Made by a program: the position numbers and the translations under genes. Positions 20,275-30,149 of a stretch of 64,000 nucleotides of DNA are shown here, piece after piece; position 1 is the stretch's first letter, and the number at the start of each line of letters is the position of its first letter. The notes beneath the pieces are model-generated. The model saw only the letters and a program-made list of their open reading frames with translations. It made no database searches and was not told the DNA's origin. Source of the stretch: Terrilactibacillus sp. S3-3 (lineage in GTDB: Bacteria; Bacillota; Bacilli; Bacillales; Sporolactobacillaceae); assembly GCA_030437565.1 (NCBI GenBank), contig CP129291.1, forward strand, positions 1,488,001 through 1,552,000. The letters run 5' to 3'.

Positions 20275-20478
20275 ATGTCGATAGACGTAAATACAATTTT
20301 TCAAATTGCCGGGATTGGCATTATCGTGGCGATGATTCAAACCGTCTTAAAACAGATGGGAAAAGATGACTGGGCCCAGTGGGTCACACTGATTGGTTTC
20401 GTTGTTGTCCTATATATGGTGGCAACATTAATCGACGATCTCTTTGAAAAAATAAAAAGCGTGTTTCTTTTTCAGTAA
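20275..20478 (+). CDS. spoIIIAC: SpoIIIAC, stage III sporulation protein AC
   Basis: Intact, 67 residues with two membrane segments (TIFQIAGIGIIVAMIQTVL and WVTLIGFVVVLYMVATLI). Ribosome binding site GGGAGGAGG precedes ATG 20275. In Bacillus the next gene, spoIIIAD, follows within a few bases; here about 650 bp separates them and holds an antisense gene. Confidence 0.93.
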   Translation: MSIDVNTIFQIAGIGIIVAMIQTVLKQMGKDDWAQWVTLIGFVVVLYMVATLIDDLFEKIKSVFLFQ

Positions 20479-20696
20479 CGGAAAAAAGCTAAATGATAAC
20501 GAGTAAAAACCCGCTGTCAAAAATTTTGCTTTCAAATAGCCGCGATTTTTAAATAGCCAGGGCTGTGGCAGAGAGATATAGAAGCCTTGGCGGCTCCGAA
20601 AAATCCGAATCCGGACGAAGCCAATATAGACACCCGGTGCGAGGTGCCTATAAGGGAGTGTACAGTTTATTCAGGCATTGGCACTGCGCCTGTTTA

Positions 20697-20810
20697 TTAA
20701 TACCAGAAAGCTGCACCAACAATAATCAAAAGAATGAACAATACGACCAAAAGAGCGAATCCGCTGCCGTAACCATAACCCGGGCAGCCGCAGCCGTAAG
20801 CGTATCCCAT
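20697..20810 (-). CDS. YjcZ-family small sporulation-type membrane protein
   Basis: A 37-residue protein, too short for ordinary gene finding. It reads [17 protein letters not shown] followed by a hydrophobic segment [15 protein letters not shown] and ends AAFWY, which is the YjcZ/YtzL-type signature (Gly/Tyr-rich head, single membrane span, aromatic end). A strong GGAGG lies 8 bp before its ATG at 20810. On its upstream side CATATGAT resembles a sigma-K -10. It runs antisense to spoIIIA between spoIIIAC and spoIIIAD. The function of the family is unknown. Confidence 0.88.
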   Translation of the reverse strand: MGYAYGCGCPGYGYGSGFALLVVLFILLIIVGAAFWY

Positions 20811-21129
20811 GCCAGACACCTCCTCAACGATTGGTAATACATCATATGAAAACGCTGAATCGGTGAAATGGACAAATGACCTGGGTGATTCGCTGATTTT
20901 AAAAAAAGCTGGAATGAAAAAACACGATTGTGAAAAATTATCGGCTGCTAAAGGCTGGACAGGTTCAACTTTTTTCGCCTTAGTTGTCTGAAAATTAAAT
21001 TCACTTTTGCTTCTTTATTTATCCAGAAATACTAGTCTCTGTTTTCTCTGCTTATCTATCATATCCAAAGGTCAAACTTCATATCATGGTGATTGTAAAA
21101 AAAAAAAATAAAAGTGTTTTTCTCTTTCG

Positions 21130-21556
21130 ATGAGGGGGGAGAAACCGATTGACATCATTCAAATTGTAGGTTTAGGACTGATCGCGACATTTATCGTGCT
21201 CGTGCTTAAAGAGCAGAAGCCGGCATTCGCTTTTTTGCTGACGGTTTTTGTCGGCGGTGCCATTTTTATCATTCTTATTGACCAAATCGGCTCGTCATGG
21301 ACATGGACATGCTGGAAAAAAAATGGCGGATACTGCCCATTTAAATAGTGTATATGTGGTTACGATATTGAAAATTATCGGCATCTCATATGTGGCGGAG
21401 TTCGGTGCCCAGATTGCCAAAGATGCGGGTCAGGGATCGCTTGCCGGCAAGATTGAATTAGCCGGCAAAATCATGATTCTAGTGATGGCGATCCCAATCA
21501 TGACGGCGATCATAGAAACGGTCATGGGCTTGATACCTCAGGTAGGGGGGACATGA
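21130..21556 (+). CDS. spoIIIAD: SpoIIIAD, stage III sporulation protein AD (frameshifted)
   Basis: Multi-pass membrane component of the SpoIIIA channel, about 129 residues expected. The first fragment has IDIIQIVGLGLIATFIVLVLKEQKPAFAF; after breaks in and just before the A8 run at 21317-21324 it continues MADTAHLNSVYVVTILKIIG and ends ETVMGLIPQVGGT. The ATG at 21130 lies inside the GAGGGGGGAG ribosome binding site, so the functional start is probably the ATT at 21148 (a rare start codon), unless a base is wrong there. Confidence 0.88.
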
Positions 21557-21557
21557 T

Positions 21558-22769
21558 TTGCAGATGAAATCCAAATGGTTTTTTAAATATGGTGTGATTT
21601 TTTTTGCTTTCGTGTTGACATTCCTTCTAATGGACAAGCCGGTGTTTGCTGAGAGCAGCCAATCGAGTGAAAAATGGACGGATGAGCAGCTCACAAAAAT
21701 GGATACACAAAAGATGCAGGAGTATTGGCAAAAAGTCGTCACAGAATATCACGGTTTTTTACCGGAGAGCCAGCAACTCGACTTTAAAAGTTTCCTCAAA
21801 TCTGACAAAAGCGCATTGATGAGTGATTATGTTGCCGGTTTATTAAAATATCTTTTTCATGAAATTCTAACAAGCGGAAAACTGCTTGGTACGCTCATTT
21901 TACTCTCTGTTTTTTCGATGCTCCTTCAGACGATTCAATCGGCGTTTGAACATCAGGCGGTTTCTAAAGTAGCGTATGCTGCGGTCACCCTTGTTTTAGT
22001 CATTCTGCTCTTGAACAGCTTTAAAATAGCGATCGGCTATACGACGGATGCGGTTGATAGCATGAGCCATTTTTTAATCGCTTTAATGCCTCTGCTTTTT
22101 GCCTTGACCGCGGCGGTCGGGGGGTGTCACATCCGTCGCTTTTTTTTTCCATCCTCTTATTATTCTGCTTGCCAATACTGTCGGCCTATTTATTTCAAAA
22201 TTTGTGCTGCCGCTCTTGTTTTTATCGGCTCTGCTGCATATTGTCAGTACACTGACCGATCAATATAAATTAACCAAGCTTGCGGATTTGCTCAGAAATT
22301 TGCAATCGGGACACTCACAGCTTTTTTCGCGATTTTTTTGGGCGTGATTTCGGTTCAGGGGGCGTCGACGGCGATTTCCGATGGCGTATTTATTTATGAA
22401 GACGGCTAAATTTTTTGCGGGAAATTTTTATTCCGGTGATTGGCAGAATGTTCACCGAAGCAACCGATACGGTGGTCGGCGCATCCGTATTGTTAAAAAA
22501 TACGATCGGCATTGCCGGGCTTTTCATTCTGGTCTGCTTAATTGCCTTTCCATTATTGAAAATTCTTTCCTTAGCACTCATCTATAACATTGCCGCGGCT
22601 ATTTTACAGCCGCTCGGAGGAGGGCCGGTCATCGATTGTTTAGGCATTATGGCGAAGAGTATGATTTACATCTTTGCAGCACTAGCGATCGTGTCGCTGA
22701 TGTTTTTTTTTCTTTGCCATCACTGTGATCATTGCGTCGGGGAAAAATATATCATTGATGGTTCGATAG
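21558..22769 (+). CDS. spoIIIAE: SpoIIIAE, stage III sporulation protein AE (frameshifted)
   Basis: Large polytopic membrane protein of the SpoIIIA complex. The start is TTG at 21558 seven bases after a G6 run; a signal peptide (FFAFVLTFLLMDKPVFA) follows. Then come LLKYLFHEILTSGKLLGTL and repeated hydrophobic segments. The frame breaks near 22125 (GGTCGGGGGGTG, T9) and again near 22300-22400; later pieces FTEATDTVVGASVLLKNTIGIAG and ILQPLGGGPVIDCL are diagnostic. The last frame ends ISLMVR at TAG 22767-22769. Confidence 0.88.
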
Positions 22770-22781
22770 GAGGAGACTGCG

Positions 22782-23425
22782 CTGGCTTATTTAACACAAT
22801 GGTTATCACAGGTGGTTCTGATCATTCTGTTTGCCACTATCCTCGAGCTGCTTTTGCCTTCCGACGCTTTTCAAAAATACGTTAAATTAGTTGTTGGTCT
22901 TGTGCTGATCATCGCCCTGTTAAACCCGCTTATGAAAATATTGAATGTGAACAGCGATGATATTATCAAAGGATTGGCGAAACAAGATGACGAAAGTCAA
23001 ATAAAAAATTCAATGAAAATCCAAAAAAACGAAATAGAACGCGCACAAGCTGCATATATTCATAAACAAATGGCTGTCCAAATGAAAAACAATGTAAAGG
23101 AGGCGCTCTCTCTTCGCTACGGATTAAGTATCAAAGGCTTAGAGGTGGCGACGACCGGCCCGGCCAATCAAGACACTCCGTCTATAAAAAAGGTAGCGAT
23201 CGTCCTTGGACAAGCAAAGAAAAAACAAGGGGAAAAAAACAGGACGGCGGAGAGGATGTTCAGCCTGTAAAAGATGTGGCGATTCATGTCACGGATAAGA
23301 TGCCCGGAAATACGGAGTTAAGTGAGAAACAGAAAGAAAAGCTGAAGAAAGTCAAGGCATTTCTTGCCGATCAATGGGGTATCGCCGAACGCGTTATCTC
23401 GATTCGCATGGAAGGAGGAGATTAG
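22782..23425 (+). CDS. spoIIIAF: SpoIIIAF, stage III sporulation protein AF (frameshifted)
   Basis: Two N-terminal membrane segments (QVVLIILFATILELLLP and YVKLVVGLVLIIALLNPLM) followed by a forespore/intermembrane domain, as in SpoIIIAF. AGGAGGAGA is placed for a start at CTG 22782 (AYLTQWLSQ...), with no ATG, GTG or TTG in position; the first in-frame conventional start is GTG 22812, which would cut the first helix. The frame breaks in GGGGAAAAAAAC near 23228-23238; the remainder (AIHVTDKMPGNTELSEKQ...SIRMEGGD) stops at 23423-23425. Confidence 0.85.
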
Positions 23426-23427
23426 AA

Positions 23428-24095
23428 CTGCCCGCAAAATGGTTTGAATGGCTAAAAAACTTGTTTTTTGAAACGGACAGCCCGGAAAAAAAAAAAAAAA
23501 GCCAAAAAGCAAAAAATCATCGATGAAAGCATTGATCCTGCTGGCGATGATCGGCGCCGCACTGATGCTGACCGGGCAATTCATCACTCACAAACAGTCG
23601 AAAAGTCCTTCTGCAGACACTCAGGTTTTCGGCCGGCAAACCTCGGAAAAATTATCCGAAGTGAAATCAAAAGTCAACAAAAGCAGCTTCTCCTCCATTG
23701 ACGAATATGAGGCGTACTACGATCAAAATTTAAAAGACATACTTGAGCAAATAAGCGGTGTCTCACATGTCTCGGTTATGGTGACCCTTTCTTCTTCCGA
23801 AAAGAGTATCTATCAAGATAATGTAAAGACGCAAAATAATCAAACAAACGAGACGGACAAAAATGGCGGCAAGAGAGAAGTGAATGAGAAAAGTCAGGAC
23901 AATGAAGTGGTCATGGTCGGTGAAGGCGACAACAAGAAACCGGTTGTCGTCGGAAAAGAACAGCCCGAAGTTCGCGGTGTATTGGTGGTCGCTGATGGTG
24001 CGGATAATCCGACACTTCAATCGTGGATCATGGAAGCGGTCAGCACAGTGCTTGATATACCAACCTATAAGGTGAAAGTTTTGCCCAAAAGTTAA
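23428..24095 (+). CDS. spoIIIAG: SpoIIIAG, ring-forming stage III sporulation protein (frameshifted)
   Basis: SpoIIIAG forms a large ring in the intermembrane space during engulfment. GGAGGAG is followed by CTG 23428 and PAKWFEWLKNLFFETDSPE, then a 15-base A run where the frame is lost. The main fragment from 23523 has the membrane anchor ALILLAMIGAALMLTGQF and the ring-building domain (SIDEYEAYYDQNLKDILEQISGV, VSVMVTL...). It ends VLDIPTYKVKVLPKS. Nine bases later lies the next ribosome binding site. Confidence 0.88.
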
Positions 24096-24107
24096 GGAGG
24101 GTGTTTG

Positions 24108-24637
24108 ATGGTGTTGAAAAAACAAACGGTCTGGTTACTCACGATGCTCAGTCTTATTGTTGTTCTATCAGTCTATTATTTGACGTCCCCCGAACAATCA
24201 GCGGAAAAAGTCGTCATGAGCGATAAACAGGCCGCAAAAAAAGCCGATGCCGGGAGCGAGAAGGTTGTGACGACAACAGCGACGGAGGATAAGTTAGCTG
24301 AAACGAGCTTGAGAAAGCGAATGAAATGAGCAAACTGGAAAAGAAATATCAGGGGATTATCACGTCTGAAAAGAGTTCGACCGAGGAGGTCAGCAAAGCG
24401 TACGACAGTCTTGAGGCACTCAAAACATTAGCAAATAACGAGAAAATGCTTGAGGATGTGATCAAATCCAAAGGATTTGCCGATGCGGTTGTACAGGCCA
24501 GCGGGCATGAAGTACAAGTTTTCATTTCATCCGACAAGCTCTCCAATAAGCAGGCCAACACGATTATGAAGTTAGCCAATGAATATCTCGGGTCGGATAA
24601 GATGGTCAGTGTGGACTATGCTTTGACCGAAAAATAG
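24108..24637 (+). CDS. spoIIIAH: SpoIIIAH, stage III sporulation protein AH (frameshifted)
   Basis: SpoIIIAH crosses the mother-cell membrane and binds forespore SpoIIQ. Start ATG 24108 behind GGAGGG. An N-terminal anchor (VWLLTMLSLIVVLSVYYL) is followed by a low-complexity linker, then the YscJ-like domain (LEDVIKSKGFADAVVQASGHEVQVFISS...). One base is missing near 24309 in GCTGAAACGAGCTTGAG, which should read ETELEKANEMSKLE. The end is complete and a terminator follows. Confidence 0.9.
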
Positions 24638-24698
24638 CTGTCGTAAAAAATTTATGACCTTGAGAGAAGATTTTTTTTGAAAAAAATTAGATAAAATA

Positions 24699-24731
24699 GA
24701 GCTGTTGTGGTGAACACAGCAGTTTTTTTTA
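24699..24731 (+). terminator. spoIIIA operon terminator
   Basis: GCTGTTGTG-GTGA-ACACAGCAG hairpin followed by T8, about 60 bp after the spoIIIAH stop. Confidence 0.8.
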
Positions 24732-24816
24732 TTCGGTTTGATTAAACCAATCGGCCATTGATATCAAAACATCCGGGGAATGAAAGATGACAAAGAGAAT
24801 AGACCGATCTTTTATG

Positions 24817-24827
24817 TATGATATAAT
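24817..24827 (+). promoter_or_regulatory. Probable extended -10 promoter for accBC
   Basis: TATG-A-TATAAT, an extended -10 box, lies about 37 bp before the accB start. The -35 region is poor, which fits an extended -10 promoter. Confidence 0.5.
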
Positions 24828-24863
24828 GGTTGAAAAAGTGGTAGAGATAAAGGAGTGCTGTAT

Positions 24864-25357
24864 TTGTTAAACGTTGAAGATATTAAAGAATTGATCAAGG
24901 TAATTGACACATCTTCAATCAATGAATTTAAGTATGAAACGGAAGATACAAAGATTACGTTAAAGAAACAGGTACCAGCGGCCAGCGTACCCGTCTATGC
25001 GGCAGCATCCGCGCCGGTCCTTGGGCAGGCTGCTCCTGTACCGGCGGCACCGGCTCCGGCCGCCGTACAGGCAGCAGGAGCAAAAGAAAGCGGAAGTCCG
25101 GAAAATGATCCGTCATTACATAAAAAATTGTGGCGCCGATGGTGGGAACATTCTATGCTGCTTCTTCTCCTGACGCCGATCCGTATGTTTTGAAGGGATC
25201 AAAGGTGAACAAAGATACCGTTGTCTGCATTATTGAAGCGATGAAGCTGTTCAATGAAATCGAGGCGGATGTCAAGGGGGAAATTGTCGACGTTCTTGTT
25301 GAAAACGGACAACTCGTCGAATACGGCCAACCTTTGTTTTTGGTCAAAGAGGGATAG
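24864..25357 (+). CDS. accB: AccB, biotin carboxyl carrier protein of acetyl-CoA carboxylase (frameshifted)
   Basis: The biotin carrier in the first committed step of fatty acid synthesis. Start TTG 24864 behind AAGGAG. Layout: helical N-domain ([13 protein letters not shown]), an Ala/Pro-rich hinge at about residues 45-75, and the biotinyl domain with the biotin-accepting lysine in IEAMKLFNE. The frame breaks just before [10 protein letters not shown] (A6 near 25120). A change in such an essential gene argues for sequence error. accC follows 11 bp downstream. Confidence 0.95.
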
Positions 25358-25368
25358 GAGCATAATCA

Positions 25369-26723
25369 ATGATTAAAAAGTTGCTAATTGCCAATAGAGG
25401 AGAAATTGCGGTTAGAATTATCCGCGCCTGTAAAGAATTGAATATAGAAACGGTGGCAGTCTACTCGCAGGCGGATAAAGAAGCCCTTCATGTGCAGCTG
25501 GCGGACGAAGCTTATTGTATCGGCCCGAGTGCCGCTAAAGACAGCTATTTGAACTATGCGAATATCATGAGCATCGCCACGCTTACAGGTGCCGATGCGA
25601 TTCATCCTGGATACGGGTTTCTTGCCGAAAACGCTAATTTTGCCGAGATCTGTAAGGAATGCAATATCATTTTTGTCGGCCCGTCGCCTGAAGCGATCAG
25701 CAAAATGGGCGTTAAAGACGTTGCCAAACAGACAATGAAACTGGCGGGCGTACCCGTTGTTCCTGGATCGGACGGTGTCATTCATTCCGTGGAAGACGGG
25801 CTGAAGTGGCAGCTGATATCGGCTATCCTGTTATTATCAAAGCGACGGCAGGCGGCGGCGGCAAAGGCATTCGTGTTGCGCGGGATGAAAAAGAGCTGTG
25901 CCGCGGCATTGTGATCACCCAGCGGGAGGCGGAAACCTCTTTCGGTAATCCAGGTGTCTACATTGAAAAATATATCGAAGATTTCCGCCACGTTGAAATT
26001 CAAATATTAGCCGACAATGAAGGACGTACCATTCATTTAGGAGAGAGGGACTGCACGATTCAGCGCCGTTTGCAAAAGCTGCTTGAAGAAAGTCCGTCAC
26101 CGGCTTTGAATGAAGAAAAAAGGCAGGAAATGGGGATGGCTGCCGTCAGAGCTGCCAAAGCTGTTCATTATTCAGGTGCGGGGACGATTGAATTCATTTA
26201 TGAGCCAAATGGTGCTTTTTATTTTATGGAAATGAACACCCGAATTCAGGTTGAACATGGAGTGACCGAATACGTCACCGGCGTCGATCTGGTTAAAGAA
26301 CAAATCAGAATTGCATCGGGAGAACCCTTAAGCTTGAAACAAGAAGATGTTCACTTGACCGGACACGCGATTGAGTGCCGGATCAATGCGGAAAATCCCG
26401 ACAAGAATTTCATGCCGTCATCAGGCAGAGTGGAAACCTATCTTCCGCCGGGCGGTCCTGGGGTTCGTATTGACTCCGCCGTCTATCAAGGGTATGTCAT
26501 TCCTCCTTATTATGATTCAATGGTGGCTAAAGTACTCACGTATGGCAAAACGCGCAACGAGGCGATCAGCAAGATGCGGCGGGCACTGGGAGAATATGTG
26601 ATCGAGGGCATTTACACGACGGTGCCTTTCCATTTGCGGCTGCTGAATCATCCGGCTTTTGTAAGCGGAAAATTCAATACGAAATTTCTTGAAAATAATC
26701 CACTGACTGAACAGGGTAAATAA
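25369..26723 (+). CDS. accC: AccC, biotin carboxylase subunit of acetyl-CoA carboxylase (frameshifted)
   Basis: Carboxylates biotin on AccB using ATP and bicarbonate. Start ATG 25369 ([18 protein letters not shown]). ATP-grasp features include [15 protein letters not shown], the glycine-rich loop [24 protein letters not shown] and the catalytic region [15 protein letters not shown]. The frame shifts near 25800-25815 (VEDGLK...). Two positions differ from the strongly conserved family pattern: QRRLQKL where QRRHQKL is usual and IQVEHGVTE where IQVEHPVTE is usual. These may be base errors. Length about 451 codons is normal. Confidence 0.95.
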
Positions 26724-26741
26724 CCATGGGGGGTGAATGGT

Positions 26742-27142
26742 GTGACTGAGAGCCAAGAAGACCAAATGTATGATATCGACGAGCACCAAACAGACCTTGA
26801 AAATTTGAAATTTCACCTGAAGTGATTGAAGTGATCGCCAGCCTTGCTGCGCTAGAGGTTGTAGGCGTCAGCGGCATGCACGGAAATTTTGCTACCGGCG
26901 TGGTTGAGAAAATCAGCGGGAAAAACCGCGGCAAAGGTGTTAAAGTAGACTTGACAGACGACGGGATCATCATCGATGTGCAGCTTCATATGAATTTCGG
27001 TGTATCTATTCCCGAAGTGGCACAAGAAGTACAAGATAATATTTCACAAACATTAAAACGGATGACCGCTCTGGACATTCGTGAAATTAACATTCACGTC
27101 GTCGGTATTCAATTTGAAAAGAGCGCTTTAGAAGAAGAATAA
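26742..27142 (+). CDS. yqhY: YqhY, Asp23/Gls24-family protein (frameshifted)
   Basis: Start GTG 26742 behind GGGGGGTGA. After about 25 acidic residues the frame breaks near 26800-26820 (GAAAATTTGAAATTTCACC) and continues with the Asp23 domain: SPEVIEVIASLAALEVVGVSGMHG, VKVDLTDDGIIIDVQLHMNFGV and IPEVAQEVQDNI. Its constant position after accBC in Bacillales links it to acetyl-CoA carboxylase; YqhY is reported to influence that enzyme in B. subtilis. Terminator follows. Confidence 0.88.
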
Positions 27143-27151
27143 TTTTTGGTT

Positions 27152-27185
27152 AAGGAGGGGGAGAACACCCTCCTTTATTTTTTTC
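27152..27185 (+). terminator. accBC-yqhY terminator
   Basis: AAGGAGGGGGAGAACACCCTCCTT hairpin followed by a T-rich tail. Confidence 0.85.
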
Positions 27186-27262
27186 CTTTTTTGGGGATGA
27201 TGAAAGACAGGAATGTATGCTATCATCATGAGAGGAAGAAGTGAAAGAGAGGAAAGAATAAG

Positions 27263-27653
27263 ATGAATCGAAGAAAAGCGCGGGAAAAAGCGGTACGCTT
27301 TGTTCCAAATAGCAGTCGGGGGTACAGAAGAAAACGAGGCGATTGCTGCGATTACGGACCCTGATCAGCCAGTTGATCCGTTTTTGAAGCAACTGGTGGA
27401 TGAGACGGTAAGCCATGAGGAAGCCATCGATCGTACCATTAAGCAGCATTTGATAAACTGGAGCTTTGACCGCATCGGCAATATAGATAAAGCGATCTTG
27501 CGGCTCGCCGTATGTGAAATGCTGTTTATTGATGATGTGCCGAATAGTGTAGCGATGAATGAAGCGATTGAACTCTCGAAACGGTTCGGCGATGAAAACA
27601 CACGGAAATTTGTGAACGGCATTTTGTCCAACATTTCGAAGGAAACCAAATAA
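27263..27653 (+). CDS. nusB: NusB, transcription antitermination factor (frameshifted)
   Basis: NusB binds boxA RNA with S10 in rRNA antitermination. Start ATG 27263 behind GAGAGGAAAG (MNRRKAREKAVR). One shift near 27295-27302 separates this opening from FQIAVGGTEENEAI. The rest is standard: DRIGNIDKAILRLAVCEML, VPNSVAMNEAIELSKRFGDENTRKFVNGIL. About 130 codons in all. folD follows 24 bp later. Confidence 0.93.
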
Positions 27654-27677
27654 GAGCGATAGCGAGGGGAAAACACC

Positions 27678-28538
27678 ATGACAGCACAATTGATTAGCGG
27701 CAAAGCGGTTGCCAAAACAAAGAAAGAAGAAATGAAGGCGGTGGTCGAAAATTTAAAAGAGCAAGGTATTCATCCGGGGCTTGCCGTCATTCTTGTCGGA
27801 GAAAACCCGGCTTCGATGTCCTATGTAAAAGGAAAAATTAAAGATTGCGGGGAAGTGGGCATCCATTCTGAATTGATACGCTTTCCGGACACCATTTCAG
27901 AGTCGGAACTTCTGCAGGCCATTCGGAAATTGAATGAAGCGAACGCCATTCATGGTATTCTTGTTCAATTGCCGCTGCCAGATCATATTTCCGATCGGAA
28001 AGTGATTGAGACGATTGCGCCTGAAAAAGACGTCGACGGTTTTCACCCCATCAGTCTTGGCAAAATGATGACGAATCAGGAGACATTTGTTCCTTGCACG
28101 CCGGCGGGGATCGTTGAAATGCTCAAAGCGATTGGTTGTCCGGTTGCCGGGAAACATGTGGTGATTGTCGGCCGCAGCAATATTGTCGGCAAACCGGCGG
28201 GGCAGCTTTTCCTGAATCTTGATGCAACGGTGACAACGTGCCATTCTAAAACCAAAAACTTGTCCCAGTACACGAAACAGGCGGACATTCTTGTCGTTGC
28301 GGTCGGGCGCGCCGGACTCATCGGCGCTGAAGATGTCAAGGAAGGTGCTGTTGTGATCGACGTCGGCATGAACCGTAATGATCAAGGCAAACTCGTAGGC
28401 GACGTCAAATTTGACGAAGTAAAAGAAAAAGCAGGATTTATTACGCCGGTTCCCGGCGGTGTGGGCCCGATGACAAGAACGATGCTGCTTGAGAACACGA
28501 TTAAAGCCGCAAAATGGCTGAAGCAAAATGAAAGATAA
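27678..28538 (+). CDS. folD: FolD, methylenetetrahydrofolate dehydrogenase/cyclohydrolase
   Basis: Intact, 286 residues. The bifunctional enzyme interconverts methylene-, methenyl- and formyl-THF. Visible motifs: [14 protein letters not shown] (catalytic Tyr and Lys), [32 protein letters not shown] (nucleotide binding) and [10 protein letters not shown]. It overlaps the start of xseA by 11 bp. One-carbon units from the glycine cleavage genes in this window would feed its substrate pool. Confidence 0.97.
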   Translation: MTAQLISGKAVAKTKKEEMKAVVENLKEQGIHPGLAVILVGENPASMSYVKGKIKDCGEVGIHSELIRFPDTISESELLQAIRKLNEANAIHGILVQLPLPDHISDRKVIETIAPEKDVDGFHPISLGKMMTNQETFVPCTPAGIVEMLKAIGCPVAGKHVVIVGRSNIVGKPAGQLFLNLDATVTTCHSKTKNLSQYTKQADILVVAVGRAGLIGAEDVKEGAVVIDVGMNRNDQGKLVGDVKFDEVKEKAGFITPVPGGVGPMTRTMLLENTIKAAKWLKQNER

Positions 28539-29908
28539 TTCGCCGCTTCCGTCCCGTTATCTTAGTGTCACCGCACTGACTCGCTATCTCAAGCGAAAGC
28601 TGGAATCGGATGCCGGCTTGCAGGATATATGGCTCAAAGGCGAAATTTCCAATTTTAAGCGCCATTCGCGCGGCCATATGTATATGACGATTAAAGATAG
28701 AAGTGCGAGGATTCAGGCGGTCATGTTTGCCGGAAACAACCGCCGCCTGACCTTCGAACCGGAAAATGGCATGAAAGTCCTGATCCGCGGAGATATCGGT
28801 CTACGAACCTTATGGGCAATATCAGCTGTATATTAAAGAAATGGAGCAGGACGGGCTTGGCAGGCTGTATCTCGCTTTCGAAGCTTTGAAAAAAAAATTG
28901 GAAGAACGCGGCTTATTTGCTGCAGAAGCGAAAAAACCGCTTCCGGCGATTCCGTATGAAATCGGGATTGTGACGTCGCCGACGGGAGCTGCCGTTCGCG
29001 ATTTGTTTACAACAATTAAGAGACGCTTTCCGGCGGCCAGGCTGACTCTTTTTCCAGTTCTCGTTCAGGGCGAAGGAGCGGCGCCGTCGATTGTCAGCGC
29101 CATTGAACAAGCCAATCAATTGGGAGATATCGATTTGCTGATCGTCGGCCGGGGCGGCGGTTCGGTTGAAGAACTTTGGGCTTTTAATGAAGAAACCGTC
29201 GCATATGCGATACACCGCTCTGTTTTGCCGATCATTTCGGCAGTCGGCCACGAGACCGATTTTACCATCGCCGACTTTGTTGCCGATCTGCGTGCTGCCA
29301 CGCCCACTGCGGCCGGCGAGCTCGCCGTTCCCCATATCGATGATCTGACGCAGCGTATTCATGATTTGACCAGGCGGCTGCACTTTTCAGCAGCAAAAAA
29401 AAAAAAAAGCGAAAAAAAAAAGAACGGCTGAGCCATTTGCAGAGCGCTTACGCTTTTAAGTATCCCGAGCAGCTTCTTTTACGGAAAGAGCAGGAGCTTG
29501 ATCATCTCTCGGAAAGGCTGGTGAAGCAGCTAAAGCGGAATGTGGATGATTATCAGGAGAAGACGGTCATGACCACGCGCTTGCTGAAAAAGCATCATCC
29601 GGCTGCCAAAATCAATCAATGCCGTGATGGTGCAAAAGGATTAACGGAGAGATTAGAGCGAGCCATTCTTGTTTATCATAAAGGAAAAAAGGCCCGCTTC
29701 GAGCGGTCGGCCTTACAGTTGAACGCGCTAAGCCCGTTAAAAATTATGGCCCGCGGCTACAATCTCGCTTATAATCAATCCGGTCGTTTGCTGATCAACA
29801 AAAGAGGTTGAACCGGGCGACCCCATCCAGATAAAAATGAACGATGGCACACTCGATTGCCAAGTTTGGGGCATAGAGGAGATGGAGAAAAATGGTAGAA
29901 AAAAATGA
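28528..29908 (+). CDS. xseA: XseA, exodeoxyribonuclease VII large subunit (frameshifted)
   Basis: Large subunit of the single-strand exonuclease VII. The OB-fold N-domain ([27 protein letters not shown]) is followed by a break near 28800. The catalytic domain shows [18 protein letters not shown], the [14 protein letters not shown] motif and [28 protein letters not shown]. More shifts sit in the A-rich run at 29395-29422 and near 29806. The last frame ([14 protein letters not shown]...) ends at TGA 29906-29908, inside the xseB start region. About 460 codons. Confidence 0.92.
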
Positions 29909-30149
29909 AGGAGCATCAAAAGAGATTTTAACATTTGAGGATGCCATGGCAAAACTGGAGTTAATTGTAAAGCAATTGGAGGAAAACAACGTACCGTTGG
30001 AGAAAGCGATCGATCTGTTCCAAGAAGGTATGGACCTTTCCAAGTACTGTCATGACAAGCTTCAGAAAGTGGAAGAGAAAATGGATCGGCTAATCGATAA
30101 AGAGGGTCATAACCGGCCGTTTTCGATTCAGGAGGATGAAACAGAGTGA
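29892..30149 (+). CDS. xseB: XseB, exodeoxyribonuclease VII small subunit
   Basis: Intact, 85 residues. Opens [26 protein letters not shown] and has the paired-helix core with LEENNVPLEKAIDLFQEGMDLSKYC typical of Exo VII small subunits. Overlaps both xseA and ispA (GTG 30146), indicating coupled translation. Confidence 0.95.
   Translation: MVEKNEGASKEILTFEDAMAKLELIVKQLEENNVPLEKAIDLFQEGMDLSKYCHDKLQKVEEKMDRLIDKEGHNRPFSIQEDETE

Noticed and set aside
20565..20837. A 90-codon plus-strand frame between spoIIIAC and spoIIIAD
   Set aside because: It is the shadow of the YjcZ-family gene, whose minus-strand reading is clearly the real one.
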